Assembly: GCA_009746045.1 (NCBI GenBank)
Contig: RPFO01000808.1
Span: 42,501 to 105,056 of the forward strand
Length of the DNA stretch: 62,556 nt
From: Mesostigma viride
Taxonomy: Eukaryota; Streptophyta; Mesostigmatophyceae; Mesostigmatales; Mesostigmataceae
Direction: 5' to 3'
The translations under genes were made by a program, and so were the position numbers. This document shows, piece after piece, positions 1 through 10,080 of this stretch. The notes under the pieces were generated by a model, which made no database searches, was not told where the DNA came from, and worked only from the letters and a program-made list of their open reading frames with translations. Every line of letters begins with the position of its first letter. Positions within the stretch are counted from its first letter, which is position 1.

Positions 1-238
1 CGCTCCTGGGGTACCGGGTTCGAATCCTCTCGGAGGCACGGAAATATTTGCGGCGGGTAGGCCTGGGAGGCCGAGTCGAAATATTTGTGGATTTCTATGT
101 TTGGCGGAGGCCGGGTAGGCCAAGTCGAAATAGGAATTACGGCGCGAGGCTGGGAATAGCCGAGTCGTAATTAATCGAGTCACCTGGGTAACGAGCGGTG
201 TGTGCGGAATGCCGGATTTCCCCACGCGGCCCAATTTA
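1..238 (+). repeat. S1 module, forward copy (tRNA-3'-half-like, pol III B-box)
   Basis: The module begins with a perfect B-box match, GGTTCGAATCC at about 19-29, followed by an acceptor-like CGGAGGCA, so it looks like the 3' half of a tRNA. No convincing A-box or complete cloverleaf is visible. The rest contains three related segments ending in AAGTCGAAATA, GAGTCGAAATA and GAGTCGTAATTA. It could be a SINE-like remnant or a tRNA gene fragment caught at an insertion site. Confidence 0.6.
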
Positions 239-314
239 AGTTAAGTAATGCAATACGCATTACTTTTGCATACTTGCAAGTATGCAAAAGTAATGCGTAT
301 TGCATTACTTAACT
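239..314. repeat. Perfect 76-bp palindrome P1
   Basis: Two 38-nt arms are exact reverse complements with no spacer (centre CTTGCAAG). Each arm also contains its own small hairpin, GTAATGC-AATAC-GCATTAC, so the site can fold as one long cruciform or as nested hairpins. It sits exactly at the S1/AB junction. Confidence 0.95.
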
Positions 315-1181
315 GGCCTTGCCTTGCTTTGCATGCATCACCACAAAACATCAAATTTATTACAATATGTGTGCTAGCTCTATACGGTGGAATAACACAG
401 ACATGTCTACCAGATGGCAACACGGCCATCTGTATGCTAGGGTGAGCACACTATGTGAATGTGCAGGGCCAGCCCACAGCAGCTGTGCCCCTGCTCTACC
501 CCTTTTGCCAGGGTGGGTGGGTGGGAGGCAAAAGAAACAACCTGCTTCCCTAGAATGGAAGCCCACCCTTTATAGCAACCACCTCTCCAGCCAACCCCTA
601 CCTGGGTGGCTGGGGTACGGGTGCCAGCACAAAAAATATTTTTTCTAGAATTATTTTTTCTTTTGGTGCTATACGGCGTTGCATTCTCCGCTCAGCAGGT
701 TAGTCATAGATAAAATGAGCATAGCTCACCAAATCCATTTCCAATTCTGGCCTTGCCTTGCTTTGCATGCATCACCACAAAACATCAAATTTATTACAAT
801 ATGTGTGCTAGCTCTATACGGTGGAATAACACAGACATGTCTACCAGATGGCAACACGGCCATCTGTATGCTAGGGTGAGCACACTATGTGAATGTGCAG
901 GGCCAGCCCACAGCAGCTGTGCCCCTGCTCTACCCCCTTTTGCCAGGGTGGGTGGGTGGGAGGCAAAAGAAACAACCTGCTTCCCTAGAATGGAAGCCCA
1001 CCTTTTATAGCAACCACCTCTCCAGCCACCCCTACCTGGGTGGCTGGGGTACGGGTGCCAGCACAAAAAATAGTTTTTCTAAAATTATTTTTTCTTTTGG
1101 TGCTATACGGCGTTGCATTCTCCGCTCAGCAGGTTAGTCATAGATAAAATGAGCATAGCTCACCAAATCCATTTCTGGCCT
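315..1181 (-). repeat. AB dimer 1: joined terminal repeats of the DIRS-like element
   Basis: Two copies (315-748 and 749-1181) of a 430-bp sequence. Its left part equals the repeat at 3591-3777 and its right part equals the repeat at 8267-8472, which flank the retrotransposon interior. About 28 bp found only in joined units link the halves. These behave like solo terminal repeats without coding interior. The two copies differ at a few sites (for example CCAACCCC versus CCACCCC). Confidence 0.85.
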
Positions 1182-1257
1182 AGTTAAGTAATGCAATACG
1201 CATTACTTTTGCATACTTGCAAGTATGCAAAAGTAATGCGTATTGCATTACTTAACT
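1182..1257. repeat. Perfect 76-bp palindrome P2
   Basis: Same sequence as 239-314, at the AB/S1 junction on the far side of the dimer. Confidence 0.95.
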
Positions 1258-1825
1258 AAAATTGGGCCGCGTGGGGAAATCCGGCATTCCGCACACACCG
1301 CTCGTTACCGAGGTGACTCGATTAATTACGACTCGGCTATTCCCAGCCTCGCGCCGTAATTCCTATTTCGACTTGGCCTACCCGGCCTCCGCCAAACATA
1401 GAAATCCACAAATATTTCGACTCGGCCTCCCAGGCCTACCCGCCGCAAATATTTCCGTGCCTCCGAGAGGATTCGAACCCGGTACCCCAGGAGCGAACGC
1501 CAATCTTAGTTAAGTAATGCAATACGCATTACTTTTGCAAGTATGCAAAAGTAATGCGTATTGCATTACTTAACTAAGATTGGCGTTCGCTCCTGGGGTA
1601 CCGGGTTCGAATCCTCTCGGAGGCACGGAAATATTTGCGGCGGGTAGGCCTGGGAGGCCGAGTCGAAATATTTGTGGATTTCTATGTTTGGCGGAGGCCG
1701 GGTAGGCCAAGTCGAAATAGGAATTACGGCGCGAGGCTGGGAATAGCCGAGTCGTAATTAATCGAGTCACCTCGGTAACGAGCGGTGTGTGCGGAATGCC
1801 GGATTTCCCCACGCGGCCCAATTTA
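1258..1825. repeat. Inverted pair of S1 modules around a 68-bp palindrome
   Basis: S1 reversed (1258-1507) and S1 forward (1576-1825) face each other across the short palindrome at 1508-1575. Together they make an inverted repeat of about 568 bp with arms of about 250 bp and almost no spacer. Confidence 0.9.
1508..1575. repeat. 68-bp palindrome P3 (short variant)
   Basis: This is the 76-bp palindrome lacking 8 bp at its centre: 32-nt arms around a 4-nt spacer AGTA. It joins two S1 modules head to head. The shortened centre is what trimming or repair of a hairpin tip would leave. Confidence 0.93.
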
Positions 1826-1901
1826 AGTTAAGTAATGCAATACGCATTACTTTTGCATACTTGCAAGTATGCAAAAGTAATGCGTATTGCATTACTTAAC
1901 T
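1826..1901. repeat. Perfect 76-bp palindrome P4
   Basis: Second-unit counterpart of 239-314. Confidence 0.95.
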
Positions 1902-2768
1902 GGCCTTGCCTTGCTTTGCATGCATCACCACAAAACATCAAATTTATTACAATATGTGTGCTAGCTCTATACGGTGGAATAACACAGACATGTCTACCAG
2001 ATGGCAACACGGCCATCTGTATGCTAGGGTGAGCACACTATGTGAATGTGCAGGGCCAGCCCACAGCAGCTGTGCCCCTGCTCTACCCCTTTTGCCAGGG
2101 TGGGTGGGTGGGAGGCAAAAGAAACAACCTGCTTCCCTAGAATGGAAGCCCACCCTTTATAGCAACCACCTCTCCAGCCAACCCCTACCTGGGTGGCTGG
2201 GGTACGGGTGCCAGCACAAAAAATATTTTTTCTAAAATTATTTTTTCTTTTGGTGCTATACGGCGTTGCATTCTCCGCTCAGCAGGTTAGTCATAGATAA
2301 AATGAGCATAGCTCACCAAATCCATTTCCAATTCTGGCCTTGCCTTGCTTTGCATGCATCACCACAAAACATCAAATTTATTACAATATGTGTGCTAGCT
2401 CTATACGGTGGAATAACACAGACATGTCTACCAGATGGCAACACGGCCATCTGTATGCTAGGGTGAGCACACTATGTGAATGTGCAGGGCCAGCCCACAG
2501 CAGCTGTGCCCCTGCTCTACCCCCTTTTGCCAGGGTGGGTGGGTGGGAGGCAAAAGAAACAACCTGCTTCCCTAGAATGGAAGCCCACCTTTTATAGCAA
2601 CCACCTCTCCAGCCACCCCTACCTGGGTGGCTGGGGTACGGGTGCCAGCACAAAAAATAGTTTTTCTAAAATTATTTTTTCTTTTGGTGCTATACGGCGT
2701 TGCATTCTCCGCTCAGCAGGTTAGTCATAGATAAAATGAGCATAGCTCACCAAATCCATTTCTGGCCT
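1902..2768 (-). repeat. AB dimer 2: joined terminal repeats of the DIRS-like element
   Basis: Second-unit copy of 315-1181, with the same order of the two slightly different AB variants. The dimer was therefore amplified as part of the 1587-bp unit and not by separate insertions. Confidence 0.85.
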
Positions 2769-2844
2769 AGTTAAGTAATGCAATACGCATTACTTTTGCA
2801 TACTTGCAAGTATGCAAAAGTAATGCGTATTGCATTACTTAACT
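2769..2844. repeat. Perfect 76-bp palindrome P5
   Basis: Second-unit counterpart of 1182-1257. Confidence 0.95.
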
Positions 2845-3094
2845 TAAATTGGGCCGCGTGGGGAAATCCGGCATTCCGCACACACCGCTCGTTACCGAGG
2901 TGACTCGATTAATTACGACTCGGCTATTCCCAGCCTCGCGCCGTAATTCCTATTTCGACTTGGCCTACCCGGCCTCCGCCAAACATAGAAATCCACAAAT
3001 ATTTCGACTCGGCCTCCCAGGCCTACCCGCCGCAAATATTTCCGTGCCTCCGAGAGGATTCGAACCCGGTACCCCAGGAGCGAACGCCAATCTT
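2845..3094 (-). repeat. S1 module, reversed copy
   Basis: This is the last S1 copy, identical to 1258-1507 as far as read. It is followed by the 68-bp palindrome at 3095-3162 and then directly by the retrotransposon end, instead of another forward S1. Confidence 0.9.
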
Positions 3095-3162
3095 AGTTAA
3101 GTAATGCAATACGCATTACTTTTGCAAGTATGCAAAAGTAATGCGTATTGCATTACTTAACT
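3095..3162. repeat. 68-bp palindrome P6
   Basis: Second-unit counterpart of 1508-1575. It directly abuts the first base of the retrotransposon terminal repeat at 3163. Confidence 0.93.
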
Positions 3163-3590
3163 GGCCTTGCCTTGCTTTGCATGCATCACCACAAAACATC
3201 AAATTTATTACAATATGTGTGCTAGCTCTATACGGTGGAATAACACAGACATGTCTACCAGATGGCAACACGGCCATCTGTATGCTAGGGTGAGCACACT
3301 ATGTGAATGTGCAGGGCCAGCCCACAGCAGCTGTGCCCCTGCTCTACCCCTTTTGCCAGGGTGGGTGGGTGGGAGGCAAAAGAAACAACCTGCTTCCCTA
3401 GAATGGAAGCCCACCCTTTATAGCAACCACCTCTCCAGCCAACCCCTACCTGGGTGGCTGGGGTACGGGTGCCAGCACAAAAAATATTTTTTCTAAAATT
3501 ATTTTTTCTTTTGGTGCTATACGGCGTTGCATTCTCCGCTCAGCAGGTTAGTCATAGATAAAATGAGCATAGCTCACCAAATCCATTTCT
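3163..3590 (-). repeat. A2-B2 split repeat of the DIRS-like element
   Basis: A complete AB unit next to B1. Its right part (3374-3590) matches 8267-8472 nearly base for base, and its left part (3163-3345) matches 3591-3777. Confidence 0.85.
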
Positions 3591-3777
3591 GGCCTTGCCT
3601 TGCTTTGCATGCATCACCACAAAACATCAAATTTATTACAATATGTGTGCTAGCTCTATACGGTGGAATAACACAGACATGTCTACCAGATGGCAACACG
3701 GCCATCTGTATGCTAGGGTGAGCACACTATGTGAATGTGCAGGGCCAGCCCACAGCAGCTGTGCCCCTGCTCTACCC
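3591..3777 (-). repeat. B1 split repeat of the DIRS-like element
   Basis: Runs from GGCCTTGCC to CTCTACCC. The match to the AB units stops at 3777, where the unique 3' interior of the element (3778-3972) begins. Confidence 0.85.
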
Positions 3778-3972
3778 ACATCTCCTTACATGGCTAACAG
3801 CCGAAAATACGTAGGACATGCAAAAAAGAAAACTTAAACTACCTAGCTATGGGGGTACTTTGTCCCAACCCAGGTTCACCCTCGGGTTAGTTAAACCATT
3901 TCCCCCCTGACCTCCCACACAAGGGTGAGGTCAGTTGATAGCTAAAAGACGAGAGATAAAAACAGGAGGACG

Positions 3973-6900
3973 TCAAAACTCGACGCCACCGAAGTGGCGC
4001 CGGAAAGCCGCTGGGTCAAAACCCAGGGCCTGAGCCCAGAGGGCGGGTGGGATGTCGCGCCCCAGGAGGCTGCGGTGGAGGCCAATGTAGCGCGTGACCG
4101 AGAGGGCCGAAGCCCACCGGCCGCGCAGCTGGATGGCCTCCGGCGACTCGCCAGCGATGGCGTCGTGCGTCGCCCCCCCATGCCGGAGGCTGTGAAAAGA
4201 AAACATCCCTGGGATGCCCATGCGGGCCTGCACAGCCTCCCACTGCTGCCTAGCCTGGCTGTACGTTAAGCCCGAAAGAGGAGTGCATCCGGGGGCTGGC
4301 CAGCCGTCAGACGTCGCAGGAGCCACAAAGAAAGTGGATCCCGGACGAGGACGTGCTGGGCCGCCCCCTGCGCAGTTTTGGGGTTGCGCAGCACAAGGGC
4401 ACCGACCATGGGCCCTGGCTCGAGAAGGGGGTGGCCGGGATGAGCCACATCCCGAACCCGCAGCCCTAGCGCCTCGCTAATGCGTAAATACTGCTGGAAA
4501 GCAATAATAATCAACGCACTCAAATGCACCTGTCGACGTGAAACTAGCAACAGGGCAGTGAAATAGCAAAGGCGCCAGGGCATAGGCGGAGGGCTGACAG
4601 CCGGAACAAGCCGCTGCCAACCTGCTAGCAGGCGGTCCGCCAGTACCCAATTCCGAACAATGTCGGGGTAGTACAGGTGCAGACAGGCCTTGGCATGCTG
4701 GCATAAGGTACGCCCCCGCCCGCCTCTGGCATGGTAGACAGCAGAAATCCACTCACAGAAAATGGCTTCCGCGTCAGCTGGGTCGACAGGGCCAGGTGGC
4801 GCCCACGCCACGTAGACAGCCGCCGCACGCCGGTACGCTGGCAAGGTAGACACAGGGTTGACTGTGCCCTCCAAAAGTGCCAAGTCCCGAGGGCGTCGCG
4901 CCCCCTCAGGCCCAGGGTTGGGATGCACGTCACCACACCGGGTCAAGTCAGGAACCCAAGCGCCACGCCGACTGGCCTTGTCAGCTGGGTTGTGGTCGGT
5001 AGCCACCCAGACCCAGTGGCTCTGCATGTCGCCAGCCAGTGACAGAGCGCAGTAGCGCCGAACCAGCTGGTTGAGGCGGTAGGAAGACGACCGCCCTCTG
5101 ACAAACGCCCCCACCACAGCACTGGAGTCTACGAGCCGGACGACTCGCTTACCTCGACACGCCTTGGTCCGGCACGACCACTCGACCCCCTGTGTCGCAG
5201 CAATCGCCTCCTTGACGTTGATGTGGTTAGGCTGCCCCCGCCACCGGTAGGACAGTGCCGTACGCCAGTGGCCACTATCCAGCAGGCTGTAGTCCCCCTC
5301 CTCCATGCGCTCCAGGTCCCAGTCCTCCCCAGACGTTAAAGCTGTCGTCCGCCACCCCCGCGCTTCGCGCCGGGTCGCCAGCCGGGCACAATCGGCCCCA
5401 GGCAGGTCCCTGTAGACCACCCCACCGCCGGAGCCGCTCGCATCACTTGCGACGACCCGGTCAGAAAGGGGCCGGGCCCTGGCCGCCCTCAAAAAGGGGG
5501 CCAGGTCGATCGCCGCCTGAAGCTCCTGGCGGGCCCCCGCAGGGAGGCGCCAGCGGCGCCCAGGCAGGGAGGCATTCATGGCTGCTAGCAGCCGGTACGT
5601 CTCAGACCACACCGAAAGCATGGGGCGGCACAGCAGATGCATCCACACCCACTTCCCAAGCACAGAACTAAGTTCGCGGTAGTATGTAAACCCGCGATCT
5701 AAGATTCTATGAGTAGCGGCGATAACTGCCACCACACGCTCAGGAACAGGCACCACGTCACCATCTCTTTGGTGAATGACCCCCACCGCCTGCACACCAG
5801 TCTGCTCTGCTGTCGCCCGTACCACCTTGTCAGACTTCTGCACCAGCCCAACAGCGGCGTAGGCAGCCTGAACACGATCTAGCTGCTGATTCACCCCATC
5901 CACCGACGCACAGTGGGTGAAATGGAGGTCATCGATCGTCACAGCATGCATACCTTCCAGATCCTGCCGAGATTCGAAGCACGGCGAGGGCGCCAAGGGC
6001 GCAGCAGGGTCCTCCTCCAGCCTCAGCCGGACGGTCTCCCCCGCCTCGTTGGCCTCCGCCACCAGGATCAGCGCGGACATGTTGATGCTCAGCCCACGAC
6101 TAGCCTCCAACGGCGGCTTGGGGCCACAGCGGTACAACACAGACTGATGCACACACTGGGCCACGCGACGGCCAGCTTGTTGCCCATTGGCCAGCACAAC
6201 ATCCACGGCCACACCTTCCGACGAGCCCCACTCAGGCCCACCAGATCCGACCACACCGGCATCCACGCACAGTACCGCCGCATCCAAACTGGCAGGCGGA
6301 GTCTGTTGTAGTACGAATCCAAATCTGATACGCCCCCAAAAACATCCTCCCCAGCGCGCGTGGGCAAATCGCAAATCACGCCAAGGTGTGGTAAAAAAGC
6401 GGGCATAGGATCTGGTAGTGGCATGTTGCCACGCCGGTTGTCCACAATCAGCCGTATACGGCCGTCGGGCTTTCCGACCCCAAAAGTACCGTTCACCATA
6501 GGCGGCTCCTCCTCAAAAAATCCACCCAAAATCCCCCTCTCCACACACACCGTGCAAACCCGCGCGAACTCCTCCATGCTACACCCCCGCGAGATCCGCA
6601 TCGACTTCTGCAAGATCCGCTCTGCTGGGCTCAGCGTCCGTACCATCCTACTCTCATCATTCAAAATTGCTCCCCAAGAGGGGGGTAGTAAGTTCAGCAC
6701 ATCCACTTGGCCACCTTCCCCCGGACCAGGCAAGCCAAGCGTGCGGCCACTAACGGTTCGTAAGGGGCTCCTTCAGCATATTCACCCCCATCCACTACAG
6801 ATCCTGCCATTGCCGCTACGGAACCACCGTTCCGGCGGACAAAGGACCTGCAAGCATCATCGATCCCATCTAGGGCCGCCTGCTGCAGAGGCCCGGGCAC
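3973..6900 (-). pseudogene. DIRS-like pol: RT, RNase H and tyrosine recombinase, frameshifted
   Basis: Domain order from 6900 down to 3973. The reverse transcriptase shows GVGKPDGRIRLIVD (about 6480) and the catalytic box reads TIDD at about 5925-5940 where YxDD is usual. RNase H shows SDASGSGGG (about 5440), NVKEAIAA, LVDSS and DHNPADKASR (about 4980). A GDVHPNPGP motif lies at about 4908-4934. The tyrosine recombinase shows YLRISEALGLR, FHSLRHGG (about 4185-4204) and VTRYIG (about 4082-4099), giving the Arg, HxxR and Tyr of that family. One base is missing near 6160, and a second shift near 4268-4290 separates the recombinase core from its C-terminal half. The domains are clear, but the copy cannot make the full protein without frame changes. 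Confidence 0.85.
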
Positions 6901-7096
6901 ACGGGCTGAATCTACAGCAGGCGGGTCTCGCCCCCCCCCCCCATCCAGTTTAACGCCCTAACCGTCTGACAGGCTAGTGTGCGAGCATTAAAAGCCCGAC
7001 TCATCCTATCGCGCCTACGGCCTGAGCGTACCTGCTGCCACCAGTCACGAGGTGGCAGGGGTGCTGGAAGAGGTAGTGGAAGAAGGCACCGCTCCC

Positions 7097-8198
7097 TCAC
7101 TTGTTGTTGTTGGACGGGCCGCCCTGCCCCTTCTTGCCGGGACCCTGCTCCAGCTTGTGCTGCAGCTTCCCCATGCTCATCGCCGCCCGCACCGCCGGAG
7201 ACGCCAGCATTGCTCCACCCTCCTGGAATGGCAGCATTGCCGACGGAGTCCCCTTCCACCCGTCGACCCCACATCCACCAGCTGGCATGCCGTGATCAGC
7301 TTTGCCAGGTACTCGGCTGCTGCCAGCTCCAGAATTACTTCGGAGCGTGGCGTGGCCCAGTAGCCAAATTCTGTCACCATCGTGTCCAGAATTCCTGCCA
7401 TCTGCAGGAGCAGCATCCGCCTCTCCCCGCTGGCTGAGCTGCCGTGCATCGTCAGCATTAACGATGCACGGATGGACTTCCCCCCCACGCTCTCCGCGTA
7501 GTCCAGCATCCCGGCAGCACCGCCTCCAGCATGTTGCTCACCAGGACCGGCACTGCATGCCCACTCAGCGCCACCCCCTTCGTGCGCGCCAGCCTGCCAG
7601 CAGTCGTCGCTGCGGCTGGGCTTGCAGCTGCTGGAGTCTTTGCCTGGTCCAGCAGCTTCGACATGGCCGATATTAGGTCGCCAATATCTCCGCCAGTGCG
7701 GGCGTTGCCCGGCCGGGATGGAAGCCCTCCAGCTGGCGTTGCATAGCCCGTCTCGGTCCCCAGCAGCCGACCTATGTTTCGGTCCAGGTCCGCCACAGCC
7801 TGGTCGATCGCCCCAGGAGCGCCATCGTCCTCCCCAGCGCCCGCTCCACCATGCCCCGCCCCTCCGCTTCCACCTGCCGAAGGGGGAACACCCCCCGTTC
7901 CCACCGCACCTGCTGACACTGGTGGGTCCGGCTCTGCAATAGCCTCCCCCAGTTGCGCTGCTAGCACATCGGCCAGGGCCTCCTCCCCATCCCAGTCGCT
8001 GACAAACCCCCTTTCCTCCAGGACGTCCATGACGTTCTTGGCACGCCCCGGAGTGAGCTTCTGGATCCGCTCTAGCCAGTTCCCCTCCCCTAGGATCTTC
8101 TGGACCGCAGTGGCGGCCTCCTTTGGGGTGCATCCCTCCTTGGCTGCTTGCTTGAGTTTCGCTAGGAAATTCCGGTCTGGGGCTGTCACTGTGGTCAT
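7097..8198 (-). pseudogene. DIRS-like gag-like ORF, frameshifted
   Basis: The first ORF on the element's coding strand starts with ATG at 8198 (MTTVTAPDRNFLAKLKQ), just inside A1. It has a charged helical N-terminal part of about 75 residues, a Gly/Ala-rich linker, a second helical block ending near 7460, and a Lys/Gly-rich end (GKKGQGGPSNNNK) at 7097. The coherent reading moves through three frames, with shifts near 7520 and near 7290. No zinc knuckle is visible. Assignment as gag rests on position and composition, because DIRS gag proteins are poorly conserved. Confidence 0.6.
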
Positions 8199-8266
8199 GG
8201 TAGGTTATACTGCTTGATGTGTTATCTTGCGTTTTGTTTTTTGTGTTGTGGTCACGTCAGGTTCTC

Positions 8267-8472
8267 AGGCAAAAGAAACAACCTGCTTCCCTAGAATGGA
8301 AGCCCACCTTTTATAGCAACCACCTCTCCAGCCACCCCTACCTGGGTGGCTGGGGTACGGGTGCCAGCACAAAAAATAGTTTTTCTAAAATTATTTTTTC
8401 TTTTGGTGCTATACGGCGTTGCATTCTCCGCTCAGCAGGTTAGTCATAGATAAAATGAGCATAGCTCACCAA
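8267..8472 (-). repeat. A1 split repeat of the DIRS-like element
   Basis: Matches the right half of the AB units from AGGCAAAAG to GCTCACCAA. The flanking sequences differ completely outside these limits, which fixes the element's upstream end at about 8472. Confidence 0.85.
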
Positions 8473-8557
8473 TTCATTTTGATTATAGATCTTCACCACA
8501 TAATTTGACCATCCTTTACAAAGTTCTTCCCTCCTTTCCACCCTCCTTTATACCACC

Positions 8558-9900
8558 CCGGGTTGGTCTGTACGCCGCATTTTTGCGATAAAATGCGGGA
8601 TAAAGCATATTATGGGCCTCGAGGTATTTTACGCGTATTTTACGTCTGACCACGCGGTTTGGACTTAGAATTTTTCGGGGGTACCAGCGGGCAGCGGGCA
8701 CTGGCGCGGTGCCCAGGTTCTGGGCGCGGCGCGCTCACTGCACATTTGAGATTTTTACTACTAGAAGTAGATGCGTACAGTTCTTTTCATAAAGCGCAAG
8801 CCTTGCAAAATGTTTGGCCGGTAGGAGACAGCTAGGACTAGGTACATAACGCATAATAACAGTGTGCCAGCAAATGCCAGCTGTGCTACTGACGGTGTAA
8901 TGCAATATAGCGACGACGAGGCCAGTGCGACTGTGCGACAGTGTGCAGCCATTTTCGATTTGCAGCCATGAGGAAGAAAGGGCCTGAATGGGATTTCGTT
9001 CTCGAGAAGAAAGAAGCAGTCACAGATGCTGTTAGTAACAAAACGCAGTTTGTGTCGAATAAGTCCTGCTCATTTTGCAACAAGAAGTTCTCATACGGGG
9101 CGGGGGCAATCAGCGTATTCCGAGTCCGTGCACACTTTGCCGGAATCGCAGGGGAAGGGATGTTACCCTGCGACAAAATTCCACCGAATATCCGGAGCAA
9201 GTTTCTCAGGATGCATAACAACAAGTCGCAGCAGTCAGACGCCAAGAAGCAGCACAATTTGAACAGGGCAATGGCGGAGATGGGAGGGGCTGCGCCGGCT
9301 GACTTGTCGTCGGTTCCCAGCAAAGGCCAGCTGAGCATCACCAAATGGCTGGTTCCCGTCGACGAGAAAGGTGTCCAGCTGCTGTCTGCTGAATTTTTTA
9401 TCGAGAACGGCATTGCCTTCAATGCGGCTGAGAGCGCCTCTTTCAAGCAGATGGTGGCCGGCATGATCCAGTACAGAGGAGGGCACGTCACGTGCACCCC
9501 TCCTTCTCGGCAGTTGTTGGGTGGCGACCTTGAGAGCATGGTCCGTAGTTGTGTCTTATGTCCTATCATGCATTATAGAGTGGATGGCTTTCCTTACAAT
9601 TAATTAATTAATTGATTCCTTACAATTCCCGTTGCAGCATGCTCCCCCCTGCATTTAACGAATCATAATCAGATAGGATTGCAGGGCATCAATGGAAGAT
9701 GTTAATAAATAAGCATATACACCAAATTTCAGTTGTAATAACTGCATGACCATCATCAAGGAGCGTGCTAATTGGGTGACTGACAATTGGACCACAAAAA
9801 CTGTCGCGCATTTTACCACCGCGTATTTTATACCCCCCACGTATAATACGCGTATTTTAAGTTCACGTATTATACCCCGCACACGTATTTTCCAACCCGG
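8558..9900 (+). mobile_element. Internally deleted hAT-superfamily DNA transposon
   Basis: The ends are inverted: CCGGGTTGG at 8558-8566 and CCAACCCGG at 9892-9900. They are flanked by imperfect 8-bp direct repeats, ATACCACC (8550-8557) and CTACCACC (9901-9908), the duplication length of hAT elements. Copies of a CGTATTTTA-like motif cluster inside both ends (8633; 9824-9890), as expected for subterminal transposase-binding repeats. The interior holds only the N-terminal third of a transposase, so this copy is non-autonomous. Confidence 0.75.
8968..9603 (+). pseudogene. hAT transposase N-terminal fragment (BED finger)
   Basis: Starting at MRKKGPEWDF (8968), the 212-residue reading has a BED-type zinc-finger signature: CSFC, then RAHFAGIAGEGMLPC about 20 residues later. 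After a linker comes FFIENGIAFNAAES and TPPSRQLLGGDLESM, matching the segment that begins the hAT transposase body (DUF659-like). The reading then stops after a short unrelated tail at an (AATT)n stretch. The RNase-H-like catalytic region and the hAT dimerization domain are absent. hAT transposases usually exceed 600 residues, so this is a truncated remnant. An in-frame ATG at 8941 gives a slightly longer version. Confidence 0.8.
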
Positions 9901-10080
9901 CTACCACCTTTCCTTGCCCGGCGCCTTTGCTTGCTGTGTCGATCGGCCCCTCCTCTCATTGCCGCGGTAGGCCCCTCCTCTCCTTGTCCCATATCAGCAT
10001 GCGTAGGCATGGTTTGACTCCGATTACTCTCGACACCACCCTTGGAACTGGGTATTAATCGGCAATCTGTCTTCCTATTA

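Larger units (their letters stand above)
1..3162. repeat. Tandem array of a 1587-bp composite unit
   Basis: The sequence from about 1 to 1575 recurs from 1576 with a constant offset of 1587 bp, ending at 3162 where the retrotransposon begins. Each unit reads: module S1 forward, 76-bp palindrome, two copies of a roughly 430-bp repeat (AB), 76-bp palindrome, S1 reversed, 68-bp palindrome. The two units are almost identical; one visible difference is G versus C near 207/1794. S1 plus palindrome therefore forms terminal inverted repeats of about 310 bp around an AB dimer. The array continues beyond the left edge, since the window opens inside S1. The small ORFs that recur here at 1587-bp spacing are repeat shadows, not genes. 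Confidence 0.93.
3163..8472 (-). mobile_element. DIRS/PAT-type tyrosine-recombinase retrotransposon, degenerate
   Basis: On the coding (minus) strand the order is A1 (8472-8267), gag-like region, RT, RNase H, tyrosine recombinase, B1 (3777-3591), A2 (3590-3374), short linker, B2 (about 3345-3163). A1 equals A2 and B1 equals B2. This is the split-direct-repeat layout (A1-interior-B1-A2-B2) of PAT/Ngaro-like DIRS elements, which replicate through a circle and integrate with a tyrosine recombinase instead of a DDE integrase. No DNA methyltransferase domain is visible. The copy is inactive as read, because both coding regions are frameshifted. No target duplication is expected for this class and none is seen. 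Confidence 0.85.

Noticed and set aside
248-3837. Recurrent ORFs of 60-110 codons in the palindrome/AB array
   Set aside because: They repeat with the DNA unit, cross the palindromes and terminal repeats, and match no family.
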